Below the pieces are notes generated by a model. The model saw nothing but the letters and a program-made list of their open reading frames with translations. It searched no databases and was not told the origin of the DNA. 64,000 nucleotides of DNA from an uncultured Desulfuromonadales bacterium (GTDB taxonomy: Bacteria; Desulfobacterota; Desulfuromonadia; Geobacterales; Pseudopelobacteraceae), in the NCBI GenBank assembly GCA_903868145.1, contig CAIPTY010000051.1, forward strand, positions 1-64,000, in the 5' to 3' direction. Both the position numbers and the translations under genes were made by a program. Of the stretch, positions 26,875-35,426 are shown in pieces (the first letter of the stretch is position 1; every line of letters begins with the position of its first letter).

Positions 26875-27336
26875 ATGGAGGCAATCTGCAAAGCGGACTT
26901 CGACATACGAGTTAAAGCACACAAGGTTGCTGAAGAGGCTCTGGAACAGGCCAAGAAGGAAAAAAAGTCTACCAGTGGAATAATAGTTCCTGACATTGGT
27001 TTTCACGACATCTACGGTGTTTGGTTTTATGGGCGGTTGAAAGTATTCATTCAGCAAATCGGCGGTGAGCGGTTCGGGGTTGATTTGGAGAAAATGATGC
27101 ACGTTTATGTGGATGTTGAGCCGAAGAAAATCAGCGATGGCATTCACGATATCGCCGTGTATGGTTATTCCTGTCGGCTGTATAAGTGGATTGCACAGGG
27201 CTATAACCGTGGATTGGTGGTACTGGCGGATGATGAAGCGGGGAATATGGATGCCGAGGTTTACCGGCAGAGTGGAACTTGGTCGTGGATATTGAATCAC
27301 GAAAATGATATAAAGCTGAGGCAAATATCTGATTAA
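26875..27336 (+). CDS. Unknown protein, first gene after operator 2
   Basis: 153 residues from ATG 26875 with AAAGGAGC upstream; an upstream ATG at 26821 is inside operator 2 and unlikely. I do not recognise the family. Residues 1-45 are helical and charged (VAEEALEQAKKEKKS); the remainder is mixed alpha/beta with aromatic clusters (GFHDIYGVWFYGRLKVF, YGYSCRLYKWIAQGYNRG). No signal peptide, membrane helix or catalytic motif stands out. Direct control by the WYL operator and the downstream TerB-like, membrane and nuclease-like genes suggest a part in the same system. Confidence 0.75.
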   Translation: MEAICKADFDIRVKAHKVAEEALEQAKKEKKSTSGIIVPDIGFHDIYGVWFYGRLKVFIQQIGGERFGVDLEKMMHVYVDVEPKKISDGIHDIAVYGYSCRLYKWIAQGYNRGLVVLADDEAGNMDAEVYRQSGTWSWILNHENDIKLRQISD

Positions 27337-27396
27337 ATCAATATTATGTGGTTTTCCAATCCATTAATTTGGATATTATTTTCAAGGAGGTTTTAA

Positions 27397-27801
27397 ATGT
27401 TACTTGAACATGAAGTTACACCGTATTTGCAGCTAGCAATTCTTCTTGCAAAATCTGATGGTGTCGTTGATGGTTCTGAAACCGAATTTATCGACAATGC
27501 AAGAATTTCCTTCGGTTTAACAGAAAATGAAGTAAAGGACGTGGAGCAGACCCTTAATCAAGGTGGGTGTGTATCTGAAATATCGAAAATGATTAAAAAC
27601 CCCAATAGTCAGTTATATGTAATTCGTGAATTAGCAACTCTTGCCTTTGCGGATGGTATTTATTCAGAATCAGAAAAAGAGTTTTTAACAGAAGTTGCTA
27701 CTGCATTTGAATCAAATGCAGATTTTCTCGAACAATGTATATTGTGGGTACAGGATGGAATTGCTTGGCAACTGCGCGGTATGAAACTTATAAACCAATA
27801 A
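27397..27801 (+). CDS. TerB-like protein
   Basis: 134 residues, strong RBS AAGGAGG. All-helical with two internally similar acidic motifs, AKSDGVVDGSETEFI (about 19-33) and AFADGIYSESEKEFL (about 74-88), the paired metal-binding-like helices of the TerB fold. TerB-like proteins sit at membranes with TerC or stress/defence modules. Here it precedes a glycine-rich membrane protein by 16 bases. AT-rich codon use differs from the host genes. Confidence 0.75.
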   Translation: MLLEHEVTPYLQLAILLAKSDGVVDGSETEFIDNARISFGLTENEVKDVEQTLNQGGCVSEISKMIKNPNSQLYVIRELATLAFADGIYSESEKEFLTEVATAFESNADFLEQCILWVQDGIAWQLRGMKLINQ

Positions 27802-27817
27802 ATAGGGGGAATAAATT

Positions 27818-28285
27818 ATGTGGTCATTTAAAAAGATTCTTCTTGTAACTACGGCTACTGTGGGAGGAACTACGCTTGCTGTCATCACAGGTGGTGCAGC
27901 AGCTCCGTTTGTTGGTAGTTTGATTGGTGGCGCAATGGGACTTTCAGGCGCTGCTGCTACCTCTGCTGGACTTGCTGCAATTGGTGGGGGTGCTCTTGCA
28001 ACTGGCGGTGCTGGTATGGCCGGTGGTGCGGCACTTGTTACAACTGCTGCTGGTGTAATTGGGGCAGCAGGGACAGCAGTGGCTACCAATGCTCTTGCAG
28101 CTGATCCAAAGGATTTGGAAAAGCTGCAGACTATTTCATCTGACCTCAAAAATGAAATCAGCAAATTGAAAGCAACTCTAAACGATACAACCACTAAAAC
28201 GGCTCAAGCACGAGCCCAACTAGAATTAGAGCTAGCCAGAAAAGAAGCACGCCTAAAAAATATTGAAAATTCATTAATGGCATAA
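27818..28285 (+). CDS. Glycine-zipper membrane protein with C-terminal coiled coil
   Basis: 155 residues. Residues 8-95 are almost entirely Gly, Ala, Val, Leu, Thr and Ser with repeated GxxxG steps (GGAAAPFVGSLIGGAMG, GGGALATGGAGMAGGAALV), enough for two or three small-residue-rich transmembrane helices. Residues 98-153 are a charged helix (KLQTISSDLKNEISKLKATL) likely to form a coiled coil. The hydrophobic part resembles glycine-zipper pore formers and superficially the animal ISG12/IFI6 family; I infer a membrane-acting component, possibly an effector, but no enzyme motif exists. Confidence 0.75.
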   Translation: MWSFKKILLVTTATVGGTTLAVITGGAAAPFVGSLIGGAMGLSGAAATSAGLAAIGGGALATGGAGMAGGAALVTTAAGVIGAAGTAVATNALAADPKDLEKLQTISSDLKNEISKLKATLNDTTTKTAQARAQLELELARKEARLKNIENSLMA

Positions 28286-28286
28286 A

Positions 28287-28496
28287 ATGGAAGACAAGTT
28301 AAATAAAATTGCGAAAGAAATTCTCCTCGGCAAACTCAAATCAATTGAGGTTGCCGAGGAGCTGAAAAACTTTAGAAACGATCAGAATCATTGGCTTAAA
28401 GAATATTTTAACCAAATTGACTCATTTGATGATCGGTTACGACTTATTGAGATTCTTCTTGGTATTGAAACTATAGATACAGGTGCTGACTTATGA
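28287..28496 (+). CDS. Small unknown protein (69 residues)
   Basis: Short acidic helical protein beginning MEDKLNKIAKEILLGK, one base after the preceding stop and overlapping the next gene by 4 bases (ATGA). No recognised domain. The tight packing shows it is a genuine operon member; an adaptor or inhibitor role would be guesswork. Confidence 0.65.
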   Translation: MEDKLNKIAKEILLGKLKSIEVAEELKNFRNDQNHWLKEYFNQIDSFDDRLRLIEILLGIETIDTGADL

Positions 28497-29425
28497 ATTC
28501 TGTTGATACAGAGCTTGCTAAATATGGCTTCAAACCAGAAGAACTAACTCTAGATAGCATTGTTGGTCATTTTGGATTTTCTCCAGAATATTTCGCTGGC
28601 AGTCAAATGCAGCCTGGTGATTTAGTACACGTTGCAATGGTAGGGGTCATATCGGGAGCATCGGCCTTTGCTTTAAAAGATATTTTAACAAAGTTTCACG
28701 ATGGTCCTAGTGTTGATGACAGTGGCACCGCAAAAAAAATATTTGGTAAAATAAAAGATGTGCTGGATCACTCAAACAATCCTATTGATGGTCCTGGATT
28801 TGAAGCTGCCAAGCAAATGGGCGCCAATCCTATTAAGTGGCATCGAGCGATGTTCGGCCATGATCCATTGAATATGGAAGGGTGGGCGCAGTATATTAAT
28901 GCTGAGGGTGGAACAATAAGTGGTAGCTTTGCATATATGAAACACTTAGTAGCGGATTGTTTTTCAAGCCAAGGCTTACCAATTCCCGGACATAGCTACT
29001 TTAGAGATGAACTTGTCAAGAACTTTACTTCTAAGCAATTTTCACAATACTTCACTATTAAAGCCCGTGATTTGGCAGCTGACGCACTTTCATCTGTTTA
29101 TGCAGCTGTTACACAAAAAGAATCCACAATAGGAAATAGAGACTACAGAAAATATCAACTTGCTATAGCTAATCGGCTTTCAAGTTTAGCAGGCATATTT
29201 GCTACGACAGGGTGTATAAATCCAGTTGATGTCTTCTTGGTTGGGGTCCATTCTGCTAGATTATTTGCGTTTGAAATGCGAGTGTCACATGAAATACATT
29301 GTAAAATTCAAGTGTTATATGATGAAGTTCAAAGCTTGTCAAAAGAACCTATCTATAACTATGAAGAACAATATCAGTTAGCAAAAAAAATAAAAATCCA
29401 TAGAGAGCAATTGCTTTTTGATTGA
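28493..29425 (+). CDS. Unknown 310-residue protein, possibly a distant membrane-associated metal hydrolase
   Basis: I do not recognise the family with confidence. A hydrophobic stretch at 44-62 (LVHVAMVGVISGASAFALKD) is followed by His-rich motifs: W116-H117-x5-H123-D124 and H151-x3-D155 with SQGLPIPGH at 159-167. The H-x3-D plus Gly-x-Pro pattern recalls the YdjM/DUF457 membrane-bound hydrolases (S-H-L-L-x-D-x-x-T-P-x-G-x-P), so a metal site is possible. Residues 240-310 are helical. It overlaps the small upstream gene by 4 bases and probably contributes the main activity of the operon. Confidence 0.6.
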   Translation: MNSVDTELAKYGFKPEELTLDSIVGHFGFSPEYFAGSQMQPGDLVHVAMVGVISGASAFALKDILTKFHDGPSVDDSGTAKKIFGKIKDVLDHSNNPIDGPGFEAAKQMGANPIKWHRAMFGHDPLNMEGWAQYINAEGGTISGSFAYMKHLVADCFSSQGLPIPGHSYFRDELVKNFTSKQFSQYFTIKARDLAADALSSVYAAVTQKESTIGNRDYRKYQLAIANRLSSLAGIFATTGCINPVDVFLVGVHSARLFAFEMRVSHEIHCKIQVLYDEVQSLSKEPIYNYEEQYQLAKKIKIHREQLLFD

Positions 29426-29436
29426 CAGGTGTTTTT

Positions 29437-29766
29437 ATGTGTAATGAGTTAAAGAAAAATCATGCACTGTGGATTGAGATTATGTCAGAATTCATGGCTG
29501 AAACTGAAAAACAATCTATAAAATTAAAAAAACCTGTTTGCAAAATAGCAGAAAAACAGCTTATGGCAAATCCAAGCATAATAATTGAGATAAAGAAACT
29601 ATTAGTTGAGGATTACAGGTTGGCCAAGGAATGTAATAATACGTGTGATTTGCTTGAGCCATATCGTAAACGTTCTGAAGTGTCATCGGAACAAATTCTA
29701 AAATGTCTTACTGGTAATACAAACTATGATGAATATCAAGATTTGTGGGAAGGCATTTTCGTTTGA
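29437..29766 (+). CDS. Small unknown helical protein
   Basis: 109 residues from ATG 29437 (AGGTG 7 bases upstream). A TTG at 29422 overlapping the previous stop would add five residues. Charged and mostly helical (LWIEIMSEFMAETEKQSIKLK), with four Cys spread through the sequence but no zinc-ribbon spacing. No recognised family. Co-oriented and 11 bases from the preceding gene. Confidence 0.55.
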   Translation: MCNELKKNHALWIEIMSEFMAETEKQSIKLKKPVCKIAEKQLMANPSIIIEIKKLLVEDYRLAKECNNTCDLLEPYRKRSEVSSEQILKCLTGNTNYDEYQDLWEGIFV

Positions 29767-29884
29767 CGTTAATAATATAGTCAATGGGTATTTATTCTAC
29801 AAAGGTAATAGGTCTGCTTTAGTTGCAGCATCTGTTAGTGAAGTAAATATGTTACCAGATCAGTGGTTTACTGGAAAAGAGTAA
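29726..29884 (+). CDS. Possible small ORF or gene fragment overlapping the previous gene
   Basis: A 52-residue frame starting at tandem ATGs (29726/29729) overlaps the end of the preceding gene by 41 bases in another frame. The translation has a protein-like ending (FYKGNRSALVAASVSEVN then MLPDQWFTGKE) that looks like a folded domain rather than random sequence. It has no clear RBS. It may be a real small protein, or the tail of a gene joined to its neighbour by an indel. Confidence 0.35.
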   Translation: MMNIKICGKAFSFDVNNIVNGYLFYKGNRSALVAASVSEVNMLPDQWFTGKE

Positions 29885-29919
29885 AAAGTAATTTTAGAAT
29901 GCCACAGACGAGTTAAATA

Positions 29920-30393
29920 ATGGATATGCAAAAAATCGAGCGTTTGGCATCAGCAGAAGCAGCAACTATTCTTGAAAAATTTAAATCTAATAGAAATCCC
30001 TCGTTCCCAATAACTTACGATGAAAATGGGCTTCTATATGGTGATTTTAATAGTCAGTTTACCCATCGGGGGATATATGGTTTCCGAGTTGAAAAAGCTG
30101 GGAGGTCTGCTGTTGCCTACATTGGTAAAGCTGAAAACGATAACAGGCTGAGACAACATTTACTAAGCCAAAACAAAGATGGCTCACCCCTCGCCGAATC
30201 TGTTAGAACCAAACATAACAAGATAAAATTATTTATTACAGATGGTTACAATGTCGCACTCTGTCTTTACTCAAATCCTACATTTGCTAAAGCATCACTT
30301 TCATGCATTGAAATTGCAACAGCACTGAAAGCTAAAGAAGAATTCAAGAGTCTGTTTCCTAAAGTAGCCCATTGGAACGTGCGAATTGGCTAA
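29920..30393 (+). CDS. GIY-YIG-like nuclease-fold protein
   Basis: 157 residues. The motif pattern GIYGF at 51-55, then AYIGKAEN at 66-73, RLRQH at 76-80 and a late Glu in CIEIATALK (131) follows the GIY-x10-12-YIG...R...E signature of GIY-YIG endonucleases. The fold is otherwise compact with a 50-residue N-terminal lead. Members cut DNA with one metal ion; activity here is inference. It is the last gene before the right end of element 1 and shares the AT-rich composition of the operon, with a 153-base gap to the nearest secure gene. Confidence 0.65.
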   Translation: MDMQKIERLASAEAATILEKFKSNRNPSFPITYDENGLLYGDFNSQFTHRGIYGFRVEKAGRSAVAYIGKAENDNRLRQHLLSQNKDGSPLAESVRTKHNKIKLFITDGYNVALCLYSNPTFAKASLSCIEIATALKAKEEFKSLFPKVAHWNVRIG

Positions 30394-30454
30394 TAAACGA
30401 GTAAAACTGGATCATATAAAAAGTGAATTCACATGCCCCATATCAATGTCATAG

Positions 30455-30591
30455 CTGCCCCCACATTGCCCCCTAACAGGTTGAAACTGATTGAAATAGA
30501 CTGGACTTAACTGGACTAACTACCGACGGAACGCTTGCTAACTAATTGATATAGTGGTGTAATATGAGTATTGTTAAAATGCTTTCAAATT
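30455..30591 (+). repeat. Right-end sequence of element 1 (related copy at 36445)
   Basis: About 137 bases ending at the second attachment repeat. It aligns along its length with 36445-36581, including CTGCCCCCACATTGCCCC and the tandem ACTGGACT(T/A)A repeats near 30500. Such short direct repeats beside an attachment core are the usual form of integrase arm-type sites. Confidence 0.75.
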
Positions 30592-30614
30592 TTCGAATCT
30601 CGTTTCCCGCTCCA
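30592..30614 (+). repeat. Attachment site copy 2 (junction between elements 1 and 2)
   Basis: Exact 23-bp copy of the tRNA-Gly 3' end. The bases before it (TTT) do not continue the tRNA, so it is a target-site duplication, not a second tRNA. It is followed by a terminator-like hairpin, as tRNA genes normally are. Confidence 0.9.
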
Positions 30615-30646
30615 AAGATAAATAGCTAGAATATTTAGCAAAAGAC

Positions 30647-30682
30647 AAGGGGTTGTGGCTCATGCCGCAGCCCTTTCTTGTT
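30647..30682 (+). terminator. Terminator after attachment copy 2
   Basis: Stem AAGGGGTTGTGGC-TCAT-GCCGCAGCCCTTT (three wobble pairs) followed by CTTGTT. Its position 33 bases after the tRNA-derived repeat and its resemblance to the hairpin after copy 3 suggest a tRNA terminator carried in the flank. Confidence 0.6.
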
Positions 30683-30810
30683 CCTGTTGTGCTAATTTTG
30701 TGCTAAATGACATTGAGGAGTTTAGAACATTGACTGCGCTGGTCAGGTGGTTTGGCGCAAGGTGGGTGTCAATCAAAATTAACCACCTCTCCGAAAAACC
30801 GTATTATAGA

Positions 30811-30840
30811 TTGACAATACTTGCTTAAAGGTTTTAGGTA
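30811..30840 (+). promoter_or_regulatory. Candidate promoter upstream of the element 2 histidine kinase
   Basis: TTGACA (30811-30816), 18-base spacer, TAGGTA (30835-30840); the -35 is perfect, the -10 weak. A run of 11 C residues lies at 30896-30906 between this and the kinase start, in the presumed leader. Confidence 0.4.
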
Positions 30841-30964
30841 TTTCTCTGAATATATCGCTTAGATAGTTCGAGGTATTAACCCCAAATGCTGACAGCCCCC
30901 CCCCCCGCACCTACCCATATATAGCCCCCAGGATGCCCATGGTGCGTCTGCTGGAGGCAATCGT

Positions 30965-33439
30965 ATGAAAATCAGAACAGCTCTTTATTCGCTGATAGCG
31001 TTGATGTGTTTTTCCATAATTGCCATATTTGCATTGGGAATCTATGTCGCCGAGATCGGTAACGATGCGGTCAACGAGTTGTACAATGAGCGTTTGGTGC
31101 CGATTTTACAGATCAACTCCATATCAGGCAATTACAGGACAGCCTTAATTACTACAGTGCGTAAAACCGCTGATAACTTAATTACGTGGGATGAAGGGCT
31201 CAAGAGAACGGTAGAGGCACAGAAAGAAATCGCCAAACAATGGAAGGCTTATCTCGGCACAGAGACTACCCCCGAAGAGCGTGAATTAATAGCAGAGATT
31301 ACGCTATTGATGAAACATACGGACGATGACTTAGCAGAACTGAAAGCCATATTTGACAGAAGGAATCGGGCAGATCTGATACATTTTCGCACGACAAAAA
31401 TTTATCAGCACATTGATCCGCTTATCAGTAAACTATCGGCACTGGCAACGCTGGAGAAGGTTACAGCAGACCGGAGACATCTGGAGTATGAGGCTGTCTA
31501 CAAGAAGGGTCGGCAAAATGCCGTCATTATCATGGTTGTCTCTTTACTGCTTATTGGAACTTTGGCAGGAGCGGTCATCAAGCGTTTGTTTCGTGATCTG
31601 GGCAGTGAGCCTTCAGAACTACGCAAAATAGCGGAGGCTGTGGCAAACGGTGACCTAACCATAACGGTGCAGACGGATGATGACAACCAGTCAGGTGTCC
31701 TTTGGGCATTAAAAGTGATGGTTGAAAAACTGCGGGAAATGATATCTCGGCTTAAGGACGAAAAAAACCGACTGGAAATCAAAACTGAAGAGCTTATGGT
31801 GTCTGAAAAGGAGACTCGTCAAGCTAATCTTTTTTACATCGAGGCAAAGGAGAAGGCTGAATACGCTAACTCCGCCAAAAGTGCGTTTTTGTCCGTCATG
31901 AGTCATGAAATCCGCACTCCGATGAATGGTGTAATCGGCATGTGCAATCTTCTATTGGAAACCCATCTAAGCTTGGAACAGCGGGATTACGCTGAGATTA
32001 TTTCAAGGAGTGGCGAAAATCTATTGATATTGATCGATGAAATCCTGGATTTTTCCAAAATTGAGGCCGGCAAGTTTGAACTGGAGCTGGACTACTTCGA
32101 TCTCAACCTCATACTGGATGATATCAACCGGTTATTTTCCTATCGGGCTGATGATGCAGGGATTGTGCTGACCTACTCCATTGAGCCAGGTGTGCCGAAG
32201 GCCCTGAAAGGTGACCCCACCAGAGTCCGGCAGATTATCACAAATCTGGTCGGCAACGCCCTGAAGTTCACCGGGCAGGGCGCTGTTGCTGTCAATGCAT
32301 CACTTGTATCAGATCAGGATGACTCTGCGACGATCAGGTTTGCTATCAGTGATACCGGCATTGGTATACCGGAATCCCGCCGTAGCGCCATCTTTGCTCC
32401 ATTCACCCAGGTGGATGCCTCTACCACCCGTAAATACGGAGGCACCGGCCTGGGGCTTGCCATCTGTAAGCAATTGGCAGAGCTTATGGGTGGCGAGATA
32501 GGTGTTACCAGTGAAGAGGGGAAAGGTTCTACATTCTGGTTTACCGCCCGGTTTGAAAAACAAAGCGCTGAGGTCTTAAAAGCCGCTCAAGTGGGTACTA
32601 CGCACGCACCTCGCGTTATTGGAAGCCTGGATGATCTCACCGCACGTATCCTTCTGGCTGAAGACAATATTATCAATCAAAAAGTAGCTCTCCATCTGCT
32701 GAAAGCCCTGGGGTACACCGCTGACGTGGTTGAGGATGGTCAACAGGCGGTGGATGCACTGGCGATGATTAACTATGATCTGGTGCTCATGGATTGCATG
32801 ATGCCGAATATGAGCGGTTTTGAAGCAACTCATATAATCCGCGATCAAAGTTCAGCGGTTCTCAATCATAGCGTACCGATCATCGCCATGACTGCCAATG
32901 CCATGAAGGAGGATCGTGACAGATGTCTTGAAGCAGGTATGGATGACTATGTGTCAAAACCGGTAAAAAAAGAGGTGCTTGGCGCTGTCCTTGAAAAATG
33001 GCTCTCCAGGAAAGAGCTGTTGCAGAAAAAAAACATCGATGTCGACACGCAGGATTTGGATCGTCTGAGTCGCCTTAAGGTTTTATATGTTGAAGATGAC
33101 GAGGTAACGCGGGAGATGTACAGTCTGTTTCTGTCCAGTATTGTAGGTGAGTTGATAATCGCAAAAAATGGCGCTGAGGGGTTGGAAGCCTACAATAAGC
33201 ACCATCCGGATATGATCATTACCGACATCATGATGCCGGTAATGGATGGACTGGAAATGTTGAAGCAAGTGCACACTTCAAATAAAACAATCCCGGCAAT
33301 TATCCTTTCGGCCGTTGAGGCATCTGATGGCCTGAATCAATCTGAAGAGCTCGGAGTGGTGAGACGCGAATCGAAGTCTCTCTCCCGAGCAAAACTGAAG
33401 GTAACACTAGTGGAATGTGCTAATGATTTGTTGAAGTGA
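30965..33439 (+). CDS. Hybrid sensor histidine kinase with two receiver domains
   Basis: 824 residues, RBS CTGGAGG. Transmembrane helix 9-30, a helical periplasmic sensor of about 155 residues (four-helix-bundle type), second helix about 184-205, HAMP (about 206-262), then HisKA with H314 ([11 protein letters not shown]), HATPase (N box [18 protein letters not shown]), and REC1 with phosphoacceptor D610 (LVLMDCMMP). REC2 starts near 704 and has D754 (IITDIMMP), but after ILSAVEAS the conserved Lys segment is replaced by unrelated sequence, so REC2 looks degenerate or truncated. Role: membrane stimulus to phosphorelay; no cognate output gene is next to it. Confidence 0.9.
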   Translation: MKIRTALYSLIALMCFSIIAIFALGIYVAEIGNDAVNELYNERLVPILQINSISGNYRTALITTVRKTADNLITWDEGLKRTVEAQKEIAKQWKAYLGTETTPEERELIAEITLLMKHTDDDLAELKAIFDRRNRADLIHFRTTKIYQHIDPLISKLSALATLEKVTADRRHLEYEAVYKKGRQNAVIIMVVSLLLIGTLAGAVIKRLFRDLGSEPSELRKIAEAVANGDLTITVQTDDDNQSGVLWALKVMVEKLREMISRLKDEKNRLEIKTEELMVSEKETRQANLFYIEAKEKAEYANSAKSAFLSVMSHEIRTPMNGVIGMCNLLLETHLSLEQRDYAEIISRSGENLLILIDEILDFSKIEAGKFELELDYFDLNLILDDINRLFSYRADDAGIVLTYSIEPGVPKALKGDPTRVRQIITNLVGNALKFTGQGAVAVNASLVSDQDDSATIRFAISDTGIGIPESRRSAIFAPFTQVDASTTRKYGGTGLGLAICKQLAELMGGEIGVTSEEGKGSTFWFTARFEKQSAEVLKAAQVGTTHAPRVIGSLDDLTARILLAEDNIINQKVALHLLKALGYTADVVEDGQQAVDALAMINYDLVLMDCMMPNMSGFEATHIIRDQSSAVLNHSVPIIAMTANAMKEDRDRCLEAGMDDYVSKPVKKEVLGAVLEKWLSRKELLQKKNIDVDTQDLDRLSRLKVLYVEDDEVTREMYSLFLSSIVGELIIAKNGAEGLEAYNKHHPDMIITDIMMPVMDGLEMLKQVHTSNKTIPAIILSAVEASDGLNQSEELGVVRRESKSLSRAKLKVTLVECANDLLK

Positions 33440-33716
33440 TGAGCTAATCAAAAACTGCAACACCCAAAAACACCGTTGGATTCCGACCGGGCGATAAGGC
33501 TGCGCAGACGGGTCAACGGCCGAGTTATAGAAACTGACTCAGAAAGGGGAAATTTAAAAAAACTGTCTGAGTAAGGACATCGAGTGACGGGTTCCGGCTT
33601 GGTGCCTTATAATGATAACTTGGAACCGGAGAGATGAACATTTTCTACCCCCTCCCCCAGTATGTTTTGTCATATCTTTTTAGTAAAAAGATGTAGAGGC
33701 ACTAAGGAGGTGCACT

Positions 33717-34760
33717 ATGGATACAGGAATGAACCGTAGGGATTTTCTGAAGTACTCCGTAGCAACAGGTGTTCTGATCGCGGCAGGTGAAGGCATGATA
33801 AACCGCGTACTAGCGGATGACTTGCTTACTGTGTCAGAAGTCGACAAGTTGACGATCTGGGTTCTGGTTGACAATTTCTATGATACAAACACGGCTGACA
33901 CAAAGATCACAAAACGTTTCCGCTCAAAACCAGGAAAATCAATTCACGCGGAACACGGACTTTCCTATTACGTGGAAACAGTTGTTGGAGGCAAGGTCAG
34001 CACCTGTATGTTCGATTATGGTCTTGATCCGCTTGGGGTGCTGGGAAATATTGCTTTATTAGGGCTAGACATCGGCAAGACGAATGCATTCGGATTGAGC
34101 CACGGGCACTGGGACCACTATCTGGGAGCGTTAAGCATCCTCAAGCAAAACCAGTCGAGGATCGCGGCAGGCACGCCGTTTTATGTGGGTGAGGAGGCGT
34201 TTCATCACAGATACTCGCTCCGTCCCAATACGAATGAAGCCTCTGATCGGGGTCAACTCGTGAAAGAGGACATAGAAAAACTCGGGCTGAAGGTCGTGGA
34301 GTTGAAAAAACCGGCCCAAATCATTCCGGGCGCGTATTTCACCGGAAACATAGAGAGGCTTACCAGCTACGAGAAAATATCGGCGAGTTCACAGATAAAG
34401 CGTGGCGAGAAGCTCGAACAGGACGATTTCCGCGGAGAGCAGGCGCTCTTCTTCAATGTGAGAGGAAAAGGGCTGGTGGTGATATCCGGATGTGCCCATG
34501 CCGGAATCGTGAATACAGTCAAACAGGCGCAGAAGGTCGCAGGTATGGACAAACTCCACGCTGTCATGGGAGGTTTTCATCTGACCAATGCGAAGCCCGA
34601 GGTCATCCAAAACACTGTAGCTGACATCAAAGCGATGAAGCCGGCCCATATCGTGCCGGCCCACTGCTCCGGTTTTGAAACTATGGTGGCTTTCAGGAAG
34701 GAAATGCCCGACGCCTTCACCTTGAACACAGCAGGAACAAAGTATACCTTTGGCGCATAG
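33717..34760 (+). CDS. Tat-exported metallo-beta-lactamase-fold hydrolase
   Basis: 347 residues, strong RBS AAGGAGGTG. Twin-arginine signal NRRDFLKYSVATGVLIAAGEG. The mature part has the MBL zinc motif SHGHWDHYLGAL (H-x-H-x-D-H), a further metal His in ISGCAHAGIVNT, and GGFHL plus VPAHCSGF near the C terminus, the pattern of the subgroup related to dihydropterin ribofuranosylaminobenzene phosphate synthase. Folded export of a metalloenzyme fits the Tat signal. Substrate unknown. A 277-base gap before it shows no gene. Confidence 0.87.
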   Translation: MDTGMNRRDFLKYSVATGVLIAAGEGMINRVLADDLLTVSEVDKLTIWVLVDNFYDTNTADTKITKRFRSKPGKSIHAEHGLSYYVETVVGGKVSTCMFDYGLDPLGVLGNIALLGLDIGKTNAFGLSHGHWDHYLGALSILKQNQSRIAAGTPFYVGEEAFHHRYSLRPNTNEASDRGQLVKEDIEKLGLKVVELKKPAQIIPGAYFTGNIERLTSYEKISASSQIKRGEKLEQDDFRGEQALFFNVRGKGLVVISGCAHAGIVNTVKQAQKVAGMDKLHAVMGGFHLTNAKPEVIQNTVADIKAMKPAHIVPAHCSGFETMVAFRKEMPDAFTLNTAGTKYTFGA

Positions 34761-34899
34761 ACCTTTAAAGATAGCCCCTTGTGAAGGTTATCCGTGGAAA
34801 ACCAATGGGGTAAGAAACCTATGAGGTTCAGGCATGAACGTTTGAAAAAACAGAAGGCGAAGTTCCAACACTTCAGAGAGTGCTGATAGTTTCAGATCA

Positions 34900-35424
34900 G
34901 TGACTAAAGTCAATATGGGGATTCTTGTGAACTTCATTGTGTCATTTGCAAACAGAAACAAATTATTTTTAGTCTACATAATCGTCATTACCTGGTGGTG
35001 CAGCTTAAGATGCATGGCCTGGATGCTTGCCATGCTGTTACCCATTGTAATAATCTATCAACTTGGGAAGCTTGGCATCTTCTGGAAGGATATTTTAAAG
35101 CGTAAAGATAGGTTCGTTGCATTTGCTGTAATTGTGGTTTCTCTTCTGGTGGTGGTTGCCTCACACACATATCAACACTGGGAAGCAAGAAGTGCTGCAA
35201 ATAAAATTGTTGCTGACATAATCACCTTCAATAAAACCAATGGTCGTTATCCTGTTGATGACAAAGAACTCGGGATAACAGATCTCACCAGAAAGCAACT
35301 CTACAGGGTTAACTATAAAGCCTTTGATGGTAAGCCAAGTTTCTCATACGCAGTCACATACGTATTATTTCGCAAATGGGAATATGATTTTTTCGGTGGG
35401 ACCTGGAATGTAGAGTACGGTTGA
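34900..35424 (+). CDS. Small membrane protein of unknown function
   Basis: 174 residues from ATG 34900 (ATG 34915 is an alternative). Three hydrophobic helices (about 18-36, 38-58, 71-90) are followed by a soluble C-terminal domain of about 80 residues beginning HTYQHWEARSAANKIVADII. The piece FNKTNGRYPVDDKELG resembles the pilin-like soluble regions in which a short secreted domain follows a helix, but this is weak. No family recognised. Confidence 0.55.
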   Translation: MTKVNMGILVNFIVSFANRNKLFLVYIIVITWWCSLRCMAWMLAMLLPIVIIYQLGKLGIFWKDILKRKDRFVAFAVIVVSLLVVVASHTYQHWEARSAANKIVADIITFNKTNGRYPVDDKELGITDLTRKQLYRVNYKAFDGKPSFSYAVTYVLFRKWEYDFFGGTWNVEYG

Positions 35425-35426
35425 TT

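Larger units (their letters stand above)
20874..30614. mobile_element. Integrative element 1 (tRNA-Gly island, about 9.7 kb)
   Basis: Bounded by the 23-bp tRNA-derived repeats at 20874 and 30592. Contents in order: tyrosine integrase (minus, next to the tRNA), excisionase-like HTH protein, a second tyrosine-recombinase-like protein, about 2 kb of structured non-coding DNA, then a WYL-regulated AT-rich operon of accessory genes ending in a GIY-YIG-like protein. No phage structural, conjugation or replication genes are seen, so it is a defence-type genomic island or a satellite that borrows transfer functions. Boundaries are seen in sequence; mobility is inference. Confidence 0.85.

Noticed and set aside
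28493-29425. Calling the 310-residue protein a DUF457/YdjM hydrolase outright
   Set aside because: Only scattered His/Asp/Gly-Pro similarity is visible; too weak for a firm name.
30592-30614. Second and third tRNA-Gly genes at the repeats at 30592 and 36582
   Set aside because: Only the 3' 23 bases of the tRNA are present; acceptor 5' strand, D-arm and anticodon arm are missing.
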